Of a stretch of DNA of 64,000 nucleotides, positions 55,401 through 64,000 are shown in pieces; the first letter of the stretch is position 1; each line of letters starts with the position of its first letter. The stretch comes from Legionella sp. PATHC035 (lineage in GTDB: Bacteria > Pseudomonadota > Gammaproteobacteria > Legionellales > Legionellaceae): the NCBI RefSeq assembly GCF_026191115.1, contig NZ_JAPHOT010000001.1:1390501-1454500 (forward strand), given 5' to 3'. The notes below the pieces were generated by a model. That model had not been told where the DNA came from. It was given only the letters and a program-made list of their open reading frames with translations, and searched no databases. The position numbers and the translations under genes were made by a program.

Positions 55401-58400
55401 CAACACTACTGTGGGTTAGGAGCGGTGAAAACTCATATTGGTCATTTGGAGTCTGCCGCCGGAATCGCGGGGATTATAAAAACTTTATTAGCCATGATGC
55501 ATGAAAAGCTGCCGGCTAATTTACATTTAAATGAATTAAATCCTTACATTGAAATTGAGAACAGCCCATTTTATCTCATTGAGAAGCCCACTCAATGGTC
55601 AAAAGTCCCGGGTAAACCTAGAAGGGCAGGAGTGAGCTCCTTTGGTTTTGGGGGGGCGAACGCGCATATTATTCTTGAAGAGCCTCCCGAACGAACACCT
55701 GTTTCTCCTCCGGAGCATCCTGTACACCTTATTTGCTTATCAGCAATGACTCTCAATGGATTGCAGCAACGGATGATTGATCTGCTCAACTGGTTGGAAA
55801 ACCAAAAGAATTTACCCACTTTAGCAGCACTCAGTTATACGTTAAATGCCGGCAGACAACATTTTAGCAAACGTTGTTGCATGATGGTGAAAACCATTGC
55901 GGAATTAAAGAAACAATTAAGGTCTATTTTATCCAGCAAGGACATCCAAGCGCAGTTACTTGATTATAAATTACCCAATACCAATCATCACCCTGCTGAT
56001 TTAACGCAACTATGCCACGACTACCTCAAAGGCAAATCCATTGATTGGCGCACCCTCTACGGTGAGTATCAGGAAAAAATCTCCCTTCCTAGCTACCCTT
56101 TCGCCAAAGAATCGCATTGGGTCTATATCAAAAAGAATGTGCATCACCCACATACCTTGATTGATGAGAATATTTCTACCTTCTCCTCGTCTGCTTTTAG
56201 TAAACGATTTACTGGAAATGAATTTTATTTGCGCGATCATCTGATTAACAACGAGCCGGTCTTGCCCGGTGCGGTGTGTTTGGAAATGGTTCGCATTGCC
56301 GCCAATATGGCGGCGAAAAATCAGCAAGTAACGACTTTAAGCCAGATCATTTGGGAAAGACCAATAAAAAATCCGGATTTGGCCACCCCACTGCATGTCG
56401 TTTTATTTCCGGAAACGGATAGTGCCTCATTCTCGATTACTGACCAAGACGAAGCAGTTTCTTATGTGCGTGGAATGATTCATTATACGGATAATTCTTC
56501 CGATGCCCCGCCCTACGTACTTAAGCTGAACGACTTAAAATCCACATTGCCTAATACTCAAGATCCCAAAGCCATTTACAGCTATTTTAATCATGCAGGG
56601 ATAACCTACGGCCCCAGTTTTCAAGTCATTCAAAGCATACATTTTGATGAGCATCATCTTGTAGCAGAAATTGCTTTGCCTGCAAACCTAGCCACACAAC
56701 ATCATGAGTTAGTACTCCATCCCTGCTTATTGGATGGAATCTTACAGACTACCCAGGTACTGCTTAAAAATCGTGAAGTGCTATATCTCCCCTTTTCTAT
56801 TGAACAATTAGATATTTATAAGCCTCTGCCCAATCTCTGCTATGTTCATGCAAGCCTGATCTCGACTGCGGACAGTCAGCATATGCCGACATTGAATATT
56901 CAAGTCAGCGATGCTGAAGGAGCACTCTTATTAGTCATTAACGGATTTAGCTTATATCCAGTGCATGAACCAGCAGCCACGGTAGCTTATTATAGCCATC
57001 AATGGATTCCCCAGGCTGCGCAGGCAGCAACCCAAAAACATCCAGACTCCATTCTGATTTTAGGCGATAACGAACAATCAGTGCTCGCCCTTAGCGCCCA
57101 ATTCCCAGATCGTACTGTCTCATACCAGCTGCTGAAAGAACCTTCTCATTTAAATATCAACATCGATAAACTGAGCGAGTGTATTATTCTTGCTCTGGAA
57201 GAATTCCATACTGATTCTCTTTCAATAACAGAAATTCAGCAGAAAATGGAGCAAACGTATTATCTGGTTCATGCTGTAGTGAACCAAATCAGTAAATTAA
57301 AACCCAAACAGCCCATACAATTAGTCGGAATCGTTAAAAATGCCTCCATTTATTCCCGGGCATTGGATGGGTTTGCAAAGTGCTTGCATCAAGAACAATC
57401 CAACATCTCGTGTCGCTTCATTGAATTACATGATCTTAGCCTACTGACCAATGAATTAACTCAAAATGAGATATATGTCCGTTATGATCAACGGAATCAG
57501 CGTTACATCAGAGATTACTTCCCACTTCCGTTACTAAAAGAAACACCGCCACCGCTCAAGAAATCCGGTGTTTATTTAATTACTGGCGGCATGGGCGGCC
57601 TGGGCTATTTATTTGCTACCTATTTGGCCAAACATTATCAAGCCAAAATGGTATTAACTGGCCGTTCGCCGCTGTCAGAACGCCATCAAAAAAGAATCGC
57701 AGAACTCGAACAGCACGGCGCCTCGGTAGCTTATGTATCAACAGATGTCTCGTCTTACGAGGAGGTGCACGCACTGATTCAAATCATTAAAGAACGCTTT
57801 GGTGCATTAAATGGCATTATTCATGCGGCAGGACTTACTCAAGACGGCTTGATTGTCAATAAAACACTGCCTGAAATAGAAAAGGTTGTCGCCCCCAAAA
57901 TTTTTGGTGCTTGCAATTTGCATACGGCAACACGCCAAGAACCTTTAGATTTTTTCGCTCTCTTTTCATCCGCCGCAGCAGTGTTTGGAAATTTAGGACA
58001 AAGTGACTATGCCTATGCCAATTGTTTTCTGGATGAATTTGCCTACACACGGGAGCAACAAAGAGCCCAGGGGCACTGTAATGGGCATACTCTTTCAATT
58101 AATTGGCCACTTTGGGAAGAGGGGGGTTTACAGATTGCTCCCGAATACCAACAGGAGCTTGAGCACACTCTAGGTATTCTGAGTTTGTCCACTGAGCAGG
58201 GATTGGGTGCTTTCGTGCACGCGTTACAGCACTCGGGTGAACATTTTATTGTTCTTCCGGGTTTTCAGCAAAAACTCAGGCAGGCATTGCAAAAAAATTC
58301 AATGGTGAAGCAATCCACCACTTCTTCCAAAGGTGTAATGCCCAATTTAGGTGAACACGCTGAAGCGTTTTTAAAGAACATACTCGCTGAGATTTTAAAG

Positions 58401-61400
58401 TGCTCACCAGAACGTATTGATGGTGATACGCCTTTCGAACAGTACGGCATCGACTCCTTAATGATTATTCAACTCAATCAACGCTTGGCCAAGGAGTTCT
58501 CTGCATTACCCAAAACCTTATTTTTTGAATGCCAAACTATGGCTGATTTAACCGAATACTTCATGGAGCATTACCCCGATGAATTGATTCAACATTTATC
58601 GCATGTACCTTGGTCCTCCCCGCACGGACAGGGGCTTAACCTCAATCAGACACCAATAGCAACCCAGAAACGGTTGAAAATGACCGAGTCGAGTCACTCA
58701 ACTACAACGTCCCAAAGCTTAATGACCCCGCCAAGACCACTGAGTTCGAGGAACAATATCTCAAAATCGCAGGATATCGCCATTATTGGGATCAGCGGAC
58801 GCTATCCAGAAGCGCAGGATTTAACAGAATTTTGGCACAATCTGTATGCAGGAAAAGACTGTATTACAGAAATTCCTGAGGATCGCTGGGCTTTAGCAGA
58901 TTATTTTGATGCCCATCAAGAGCGCCAAGGTAAAATGTACAGCAAATGGGGTGGCTTTTTAAAGGATGTGGATCAATTTGACCCCCTCTTTTTTAATATT
59001 TCCCCTCGTGAAGCCGCCCTCATGGATCCCCAGGAACGATTATTTTTAGAAACCGCATGGAAAACCATAGAAGATGCCGGCTACGCTCGAGAAGCCTTAG
59101 TTAGGAGAAAAATTGGGGTCTATGTCGGTGTCATGTATGGCCAGTATCAGTTGTTTGGCCATCAATCATCATCCTCCGGTCAGTTTGTGCCAACGAATTC
59201 GGTGTTTGCTTCCATTGCGAATCGGGTTTCTTATTTTTTTGATTTTCATGGTCCGAGTATCGCGCTGGATACCATGTGTTCTTCTTCGCTTACTGCCATC
59301 CATTTGGCTTGTCAAAGCATTCATAAAGGCGAATGCGAGATGGCACTTGCTGGTGGAGTGAATCTATCGCTGCATCCCAATAAATACCTTTTGCTAAGTC
59401 ATGGAAAGTTTTTAGCAAGTGACGGGCATTGCCGCAGCTTTGGTGAAGGAGGTGATGGTTATGTTCCTGGCGAAGCTGTGGGGGCAGTATTGCTCAAACC
59501 CCTGGATAAAGCACTCGAAGATGGCGACCTTATTTACGCGGTGATTAAGGGAAGTCATCTGAATCATGGTGGCAAAACCAATGGTTACACAGTACCCAAC
59601 CCCAATCTTCAAGCCGAGTTACTGGCAGAAACCTACCAACAAGCCAAGGTTGACCCAGCACATGTCAGTTATATCGAGGCACATGGTACCGGAACTTCTC
59701 TGGGTGACCCTATTGAAATTGCCGCATTAAATAAAGTATTCGGCCAATCCATGCAACACCAATGTGCCCTTGGTTCAGTCAAATCGAATATCGGACATTG
59801 TGAGTCTGCCGCAGGGATTGCTGCAGTCACCAAAGTAGTCTTACAACTTCAACACCGTACTTTAGTCCCTTCGCTGTTCTCAACCACCTTGAATGCCAAC
59901 ATCGACTGGTCGCTCACCCCATTTAGGGTGCAGCAAACCGTCAGTGAGTGGAAGCAACCCATGCCCACTATGCCGCGAATTGCGGGGATCAGCTCTTTTG
60001 GTGCTGGAGGTTCTAATGCCCATTTGATTTTGTCAGAAGCACCAGCGGTATTTTCTTCTCCGGCAAAGAACAAATCACATTATTTGCTCACGCTATCGGC
60101 CAAAACCGAATTCGCCTTACATCAACGTCTCGATGATTTATTGGCATGGCTCGAGCAAAATCCATCAGCACAACTAGAGCAGGTTAGTTACACCTTAAAT
60201 GCAGGCAGAAGTCATTTTGAGTATCGTTGCGCCATGGTAGCCAGCTCGCTTGATGAGGTAATCCGTTTCATTCAACAGGTTAAAGCAGGACACAATCCGA
60301 CTCAGGTGTTGATACAGCAACATGCAGGCAATACCTCTGAAAACCGCCTTATCAACACCACGCTTTTGCCTTTAGTCATGCAGCAATTGTCACAAGCAGC
60401 TCAATATCAAGAGGCTTTGCTGGCACTGGCAAAATTGTATGTGGAAGGCCAAAATCTCGATTGGCAGCAAATCCACACCGGCGAATCCAGGAAAAAAATA
60501 TCTTTACCCACCTATCCCTTTGCCAAAGAGCGTTATTGGTACTCTGATGAGGAGCAACGTGCTTCGGCTCAAGACAAGCCAATCCCCGGGACATTAACCG
60601 CAAATAAGCTTTCGGATAAAGTAAATTCCTTTCTGATGCGAGAAGTCACTCGAATATTGAATTTGACCCAACACCGAATTGCCTTAGAAAAAAATCTTGG
60701 GGAATACGGCATGGATTCGGTGCATTTTATCGAATTGGCCAAAAAGATTACGGAGCATTACGCAATAGAATTCACCCCTGCGGTGTTCTTTACTCACAGC
60801 AGCATTTTATCAATCAGCCAATATCTTATCGATCAATTTCCAGAGGCAGTGGCATCAACACACCAGGAGGTGGCCCAACTGCGCGTCAATACTCATCCAG
60901 TAAAATCGAGACGTATAGTAGCCAATGAGCCGGATTCAATTGCGATTATTGGGATGCAAGGAATTTTCCCTCAAGCAGATGACCTTAGCTCATTTTGGCA
61001 GCATTTGGTTGATGGCCATGATTTAGTGACGGAGATCCCTGCAGAACGCTGGGACTGGCGTGATCATTACGGCATTGATGCCAATCAAAGCAACTCCAAA
61101 TGGGGTGCTTTTATCAACCATTTCGATCAATTCGACGCCGGCTTCTTTAATATTTCAGCCCGCGAAGCAAATCTTATGGATCCACAACAACGCCTCTTTT
61201 TGGAAATTGCATGGAAAGTCATCGAAGACGCAGGCTATGATCCCTTTGCATTATCTTCACAGAACATTGGGGTTTTTGCCGGAGTTGAGTTTAGTGAATA
61301 TCAAACGTTAATTGCCAAACAACAAAAAGAACATCATGGATTTATCGCCACAGGCAACTCACATAGCATGATTGCCAATCGTGTCTCCTACTTTTTCAAT

Positions 61401-64000
61401 TTCCAAGGTCCAAGTGAGTCCATCGATACCGCCTGTTCAAGCTCACTGGTTGCGATACATCGTGCGGTACAAGCCATTCGCCATGGTGAATGCGATATGG
61501 CCATTGCCGGTGGCGTAAGCCTGATATTAAGCCCAGATACCCTAGTAGTTACCAGCCAATTAGGTGCCTTATCTGCAGATGGACGTTGCAAGACTTTTGA
61601 TAAGGCGGCCAATGGCTATGTCAAAGGGGAAGGCGTCGCCGCGCTTTTACTAAAACCTTTAAAGCAAGCGCAATACGATGGGGATCATATCTATGGGGTC
61701 ATTAAAGCCTCGGCCGTAAACCATGGCGGCAAAGCGCAATCTCTGACAGCACCTAATGCTGCCGCACAAAGTGAGTTATTGATTCGTGCTTACACCCAAG
61801 CCAACATCAATCCAGACACGGTAACCTGCATTGAAACTCATGGTACAGGAACCGCTTTAGGTGATCCGGTAGAGATTGAAGGATTGAAACGTGCGTTTAC
61901 CACCCTACTTGGCTCTGAAATCAGACCAGACTCAATTGCTTTAGGTTCTCTAAAAACCAATATCGGCCATTTAGAACCCGCCTCAGGAATAGCGGGAGTC
62001 ATCAAGTTGATTCTGGCCATGACCCATGAAACCCTACCCGGTATTTTGCATTTAAATGAATTAAATCCTTACATCAATTTAGCCAATTCCCCCTTCTACA
62101 TTGCCAAAGAGACACAAACCTGGCGTCGCATCAAATATAAAACAGGAGATGATATTCCATTGCGTGCAGGCGTTAGCTCTTTTGGATTTGGTGGCACCAA
62201 TGCACATATTATTCTTGAGGAAGGTCGCCCCCACCAGACCATCGTTGAGCGCCATCCAACAAAACCCTATTATTTAATTGCACTTTCAGCCAAACACCAG
62301 GAGAGTTTGCAACAAAAAATAGAGGATCTCTACCAATGGCTCAAGCAAAATAAAGAAACGGTTTTCTTACCATCCCTCAGTTATACACTCAATGCTGGTC
62401 GTGCGCATTTTGTGTACCGTTGTGCTCTGGTAGTAGACTCCTTGGATGCATTACTCCAGGCGTTGAACTTGTTAATCCAACATGAAACCCCAGAATATTG
62501 CCTATTAAATGAAGGTCAAACCTTGACGATTCAGGGACCGGTATTCGATGAAGTATATCAAGCAGCAATCAAGGCATTGCACCAGCCAGACAATCCAGAG
62601 CAGTATCGCCACAAATTATTTATCTTGGCTGATCTCTATACGAAACACTATGCCATTGACTGGCAACAAGTCTATGTTGGGGAAAAAATATCGCGATTAG
62701 GTGCTTTACCTGCCTACCCATTCATCAAGCAACGCTATTGGTATGACCAGGAATTAAATGCCACACCAGCACCCACAGTCCTCGTACCGGTGGTCAAACA
62801 AGCCATCCCAGTAGCAATGGATCTGTCCAGCCAGGTATTAAGCTATTTACAGCACATCTTTGCAGAAAAATTACGTACCGAACCTAAATGCATTCACGTG
62901 GATGAAACCTATGAGGTTTATGGCGTTGACTCACTAATTGGCTTGGAAATAACCAATCGCTTGGAGAAAGATTTTGGCAGCTTACCCAAAACATTACTCT
63001 ATGAACGCAATCGATTAAATGATTTAGCCAAATTTTTCATCAAAAATCATAAAGAAAAATTGTCTGGTCTCGTGTCGACAGGCCATGCGTTACCCACACC
63101 AATCCCAGAGGAGATAGAAACGTCGCAACCCATCACAATGACTTGTGAATACCCAAGTCAATCATCCCAGGATATTGCAATTATTGGCTTAAACGGAACC
63201 TTTCCAATGGCCAACTCCATGGATGAGTTTTGGCATAACTTAAGCTCAGGACGTGATTGCGTGGGCGAAGTGCCGGCTGATCGCTGGAATTATAAAGAGT
63301 ACCCGGTAATGATCGGAGGTGAGGAGCATTATTTCCCGCATGGAGGCTTTATACCTGATGTCGATAAATTCGATCCCTTGTTTTTTAATATCTCCCCACG
63401 CGATGCTGGACTTATGGATCCGCAAGAGCGTTTATTCATGCAGTCTGTGTGGTCTACTTTAGAAGATGCAGGTTATACGCGCGACAAATTAAAGAGTAAA
63501 GCAAACAATTCGGTCGGTGTCTTTGCTGGCGTGACTTATAATTTTTACCCACTGTTTATTGCAGAGGAGTGGCAAAAAGGAAATCGTGTGCCACTGGATA
63601 TCCAATCATTCTCCGTAGCCAACCGGATTTCCTACTTTCTTGATGTAAACGGTCCAAGCTTTGTGGTCGATACAGCCTGCTCATCCTCCTTGGCAGCAAT
63701 CCATTTAGCGTGCGAGAGCCTGTTACGAGGTGATTGTAAAATGGCAATTGCCGGTGGCGTCAACTTGTCGTTACATCCCAGTAAATACCACTTCCTAGGC
63801 AGTTTTAATTTTATGTCGGAACAAGGTCGTTGTGCGAGCTTTGCTGAGGGAGGAACCGGATATGTACCCGCCGAAGGTGTTGGCTCTGTATTGCTGAAAC
63901 CTCTAGCTGACGCAATTGCCGATAAGGATATGATTTATGGGGTCATTAAAGGGAGCAGCATGAATCATGGGGGAAAAACCAGCGGCTATACTGTTCCTAA
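52458..64000 (+). CDS. Trans-AT-type polyketide synthase with acyl-AMP ligase loader, 3' end beyond the window
   Basis: A frame of 3847 codons is open to the window edge. Domains: acyl-AMP ligase (1-545, with YTSGSTSTPKAA near 162); carrier 1 (Ser596); KS1 (about 655-1075, Cys814); DH (His1261, with HxxxN instead of HxxxG, and LLDGILQ); KR (GGMGGLG near 1704, Tyr near 1851); carrier 2 (Ser2000); KS2 (Cys2274); carrier 3 (Ser2754); KS3 (Cys2993); carrier 4 (Ser3492); KS4 start (Cys3741). KS1-3 keep the HGTGT and NIGH/HIGH histidines. No AT domain occurs; each KS is followed by the YPFAK-type linker of trans-AT synthases. GGAAG six bases before ATG 52458 and the FAAL-like start MQNIINRIQKRAQKHP define the start; in-frame ATGs exist at 52386, 52413 and 52416. 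Modules 2 and 3 have no reductive domains here. Product unknown. Confidence 0.9.
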   Translation, partial: MQNIINRIQKRAQKHPQSEAILYLEDGKHPTASLTFGALDHQARIIAAHLQAHHMKGNRVVLLYPTGIEFIVSLIGCWYAGVIAVPVHCPKIDEFTIHEAFLNSIANDADIAAVLSLDSFRSSIETTLKKKVPVLATDSLNNKLANDYQAVHITEDTIAYLQYTSGSTSTPKAAIITHGNLQHSLQETLKVWHYTKKSITLTWAPHTHVYGLVCGILVPLYHGTLAIIMPPAAFINKPITWLSAISTYRVTHSGCPNFGYDICVRDIQDEELASLNLKHWKVAINGGDMVQYQTLTRFAAKFKVCGFELNQFCSAYGMSELSGAIAVTSFGCEPCSLPLQERAQRQLVSSGKLLPGLQAVVVDPQTKQPVAQGETGELWLSGKSLAQGYWRRPEETQEVFHATLSGGDLTYFKTGDLGFIFDDEIYLTGRLKEVVVVYGKKYYPLDLEATVANALAQFQIKLPQVVFSTEIKGTEKIIVVQELSEEADKSLYPEIKNTIRYAITKHHGLDVHEVLLSPKGAIPKTGSGKLQRKKTELLFNEQRLALLTQNEPIKAITQQNEAHSKNLFITQIAKVLNKEPQEIDLHAPLSHYSFDSINIIQLTSVLNATYQLALSPAALYEYATLAEFYTDLLEAKTVVAEPEEAQQPCSQTLTENDIAIIGMSGIFPQAPDVDTFWDNLCQGIDCISEVPLSRWNWRDLTVRWGGFIDQVDQFDAAFFNISPHEAELIDPQQRLFLQIAWKTIEDAGYTPSSLAALKTGLFVGVFNHDYAELLQKNGVMDAYLTTGTMHSMIANRISYILNLRGPSEAIDTACSSSLVAIHQAVHAILQGDCELALAGGVNTLITPTSFIAAQHAGMLSNDGRCKTFDKNANGYVRGEGAGAILLKKLSQALQDGDHIYGVIKGTAVNHGGHVNTLTAPNPNAQAEVIISACQRAQVPIDSIQYIETHGTGTPLGDPIEINGLKKAFQYLALEQNIDSLPQHYCGLGAVKTHIGHLESAAGIAGIIKTLLAMMHEKLPANLHLNELNPYIEIENSPFYLIEKPTQWSKVPGKPRRAGVSSFGFGGANAHIILEEPPERTPVSPPEHPVHLICLSAMTLNGLQQRMIDLLNWLENQKNLPTLAALSYTLNAGRQHFSKRCCMMVKTIAELKKQLRSILSSKDIQAQLLDYKLPNTNHHPADLTQLCHDYLKGKSIDWRTLYGEYQEKISLPSYPFAKESHWVYIKKNVHHPHTLIDENISTFSSSAFSKRFTGNEFYLRDHLINNEPVLPGAVCLEMVRIAANMAAKNQQVTTLSQIIWERPIKNPDLATPLHVVLFPETDSASFSITDQDEAVSYVRGMIHYTDNSSDAPPYVLKLNDLKSTLPNTQDPKAIYSYFNHAGITYGPSFQVIQSIHFDEHHLVAEIALPANLATQHHELVLHPCLLDGILQTTQVLLKNREVLYLPFSIEQLDIYKPLPNLCYVHASLISTADSQHMPTLNIQVSDAEGALLLVINGFSLYPVHEPAATVAYYSHQWIPQAAQAATQKHPDSILILGDNEQSVLALSAQFPDRTVSYQLLKEPSHLNINIDKLSECIILALEEFHTDSLSITEIQQKMEQTYYLVHAVVNQISKLKPKQPIQLVGIVKNASIYSRALDGFAKCLHQEQSNISCRFIELHDLSLLTNELTQNEIYVRYDQRNQRYIRDYFPLPLLKETPPPLKKSGVYLITGGMGGLGYLFATYLAKHYQAKMVLTGRSPLSERHQKRIAELEQHGASVAYVSTDVSSYEEVHALIQIIKERFGALNGIIHAAGLTQDGLIVNKTLPEIEKVVAPKIFGACNLHTATRQEPLDFFALFSSAAAVFGNLGQSDYAYANCFLDEFAYTREQQRAQGHCNGHTLSINWPLWEEGGLQIAPEYQQELEHTLGILSLSTEQGLGAFVHALQHSGEHFIVLPGFQQKLRQALQKNSMVKQSTTSSKGVMPNLGEHAEAFLKNILAEILKCSPERIDGDTPFEQYGIDSLMIIQLNQRLAKEFSALPKTLFFECQTMADLTEYFMEHYPDELIQHLSHVPWSSPHGQGLNLNQTPIATQKRLKMTESSHSTTTSQSLMTPPRPLSSRNNISKSQDIAIIGISGRYPEAQDLTEFWHNLYAGKDCITEIPEDRWALADYFDAHQERQGKMYSKWGGFLKDVDQFDPLFFNISPREAALMDPQERLFLETAWKTIEDAGYAREALVRRKIGVYVGVMYGQYQLFGHQSSSSGQFVPTNSVFASIANRVSYFFDFHGPSIALDTMCSSSLTAIHLACQSIHKGECEMALAGGVNLSLHPNKYLLLSHGKFLASDGHCRSFGEGGDGYVPGEAVGAVLLKPLDKALEDGDLIYAVIKGSHLNHGGKTNGYTVPNPNLQAELLAETYQQAKVDPAHVSYIEAHGTGTSLGDPIEIAALNKVFGQSMQHQCALGSVKSNIGHCESAAGIAAVTKVVLQLQHRTLVPSLFSTTLNANIDWSLTPFRVQQTVSEWKQPMPTMPRIAGISSFGAGGSNAHLILSEAPAVFSSPAKNKSHYLLTLSAKTEFALHQRLDDLLAWLEQNPSAQLEQVSYTLNAGRSHFEYRCAMVASSLDEVIRFIQQVKAGHNPTQVLIQQHAGNTSENRLINTTLLPLVMQQLSQAAQYQEALLALAKLYVEGQNLDWQQIHTGESRKKISLPTYPFAKERYWYSDEEQRASAQDKPIPGTLTANKLSDKVNSFLMREVTRILNLTQHRIALEKNLGEYGMDSVHFIELAKKITEHYAIEFTPAVFFTHSSILSISQYLIDQFPEAVASTHQEVAQLRVNTHPVKSRRIVANEPDSIAIIGMQGIFPQADDLSSFWQHLVDGHDLVTEIPAERWDWRDHYGIDANQSNSKWGAFINHFDQFDAGFFNISAREANLMDPQQRLFLEIAWKVIEDAGYDPFALSSQNIGVFAGVEFSEYQTLIAKQQKEHHGFIATGNSHSMIANRVSYFFNFQGPSESIDTACSSSLVAIHRAVQAIRHGECDMAIAGGVSLILSPDTLVVTSQLGALSADGRCKTFDKAANGYVKGEGVAALLLKPLKQAQYDGDHIYGVIKASAVNHGGKAQSLTAPNAAAQSELLIRAYTQANINPDTVTCIETHGTGTALGDPVEIEGLKRAFTTLLGSEIRPDSIALGSLKTNIGHLEPASGIAGVIKLILAMTHETLPGILHLNELNPYINLANSPFYIAKETQTWRRIKYKTGDDIPLRAGVSSFGFGGTNAHIILEEGRPHQTIVERHPTKPYYLIALSAKHQESLQQKIEDLYQWLKQNKETVFLPSLSYTLNAGRAHFVYRCALVVDSLDALLQALNLLIQHETPEYCLLNEGQTLTIQGPVFDEVYQAAIKALHQPDNPEQYRHKLFILADLYTKHYAIDWQQVYVGEKISRLGALPAYPFIKQRYWYDQELNATPAPTVLVPVVKQAIPVAMDLSSQVLSYLQHIFAEKLRTEPKCIHVDETYEVYGVDSLIGLEITNRLEKDFGSLPKTLLYERNRLNDLAKFFIKNHKEKLSGLVSTGHALPTPIPEEIETSQPITMTCEYPSQSSQDIAIIGLNGTFPMANSMDEFWHNLSSGRDCVGEVPADRWNYKEYPVMIGGEEHYFPHGGFIPDVDKFDPLFFNISPRDAGLMDPQERLFMQSVWSTLEDAGYTRDKLKSKANNSVGVFAGVTYNFYPLFIAEEWQKGNRVPLDIQSFSVANRISYFLDVNGPSFVVDTACSSSLAAIHLACESLLRGDCKMAIAGGVNLSLHPSKYHFLGSFNFMSEQGRCASFAEGGTGYVPAEGVGSVLLKPLADAIADKDMIYGVIKGSSMNHGGKTSGYTVP

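Noticed and set aside
1-64000. CRISPR arrays, tRNA or rRNA genes, transposases, prophage
   Set aside because: No regularly spaced repeats, tRNA-like folds, rRNA sequence or transposase/integrase frames were seen by eye.
52458-64000. Assigning the synthase to legioliulin, a known Legionella polyketide
   Set aside because: The sequence alone does not show this; the rest of the cluster and starter specificity are needed.

Overview
The window looks like a chromosomal segment of a Legionella species (or close relative) other than a textbook L. pneumophila strain. This is inferred from the AT-rich gammaproteobacterial sequence and the mix of eukaryote-like proteins (Ser/Thr kinase, PP2C phosphatase, HAD proteins with SH2-like repeats, a leucine-rich-repeat giant), several cyclic-di-GMP proteins and kynurenine 3-monooxygenase. 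No rRNA, tRNA, CRISPR array, transposase or phage gene was seen.

Layout. 1-1915: the 5' part of a large unrecognised gene on the minus strand. 2403-5610: a tandem pair of HAD/SH2-like paralogues; the second is broken by an in-frame stop. 5776-16431: a divergent P-type ATPase, an MFS exporter, a membrane HD-GYP cyclic-di-GMP phosphodiesterase split by a frameshift in a run of 11 T, small hypotheticals, and a LysR regulator divergent from a secreted SnoaL-like protein. 16684-22683: a 1999-residue protein with leucine-rich repeats, a transglutaminase-like core and several AAA+ modules, two of them with intact Walker motifs. 22877-26352: small membrane and periplasmic proteins and a DNA-binding-domain/PAS/GGDEF/EAL protein.

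26866-32655 resembles a small-molecule locus: kynurenine monooxygenase, a haem-oxygenase-like diiron enzyme overlapping an FAD oxidase gene, then (opposite strand) an O-methyltransferase and a LigB-type dioxygenase. A perfect 16-bp palindrome precedes the diiron enzyme/FAD oxidase pair. 32901-43235 holds a hydrolase, a LysE-type exporter, a PP2C phosphatase whose DGHGG motif lies at the wrong end of the domain, a fatty acyl-AMP ligase/carrier/reductase, diacylglycerol kinase, a Ser/Thr kinase and a GtrB-GtrA pair. 43385-48352 holds a RES/Xre toxin-antitoxin pair, the fluoride channel CrcB with its DUF190 partner, a YdjC-type deacetylase, an EamA exporter and RdgB. 48352-52218 holds a TPR methyltransferase coupled to rdgB and an EAL phosphodiesterase with a dead GGDEF domain.

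52458 to the end is the first 3847 codons of one polyketide synthase: fatty acyl-AMP ligase, carrier, KS-DH-KR-carrier, KS-carrier, KS-carrier, then the start of a fourth KS. No acyltransferase domain is present, so it appears to be a trans-AT assembly line primed by an acyl-AMP ligase. The strongest candidates for undescribed biology are the LRR/transglutaminase/multi-AAA giant, the apparently permuted PP2C, the kynurenine-linked oxidative locus and this synthase.
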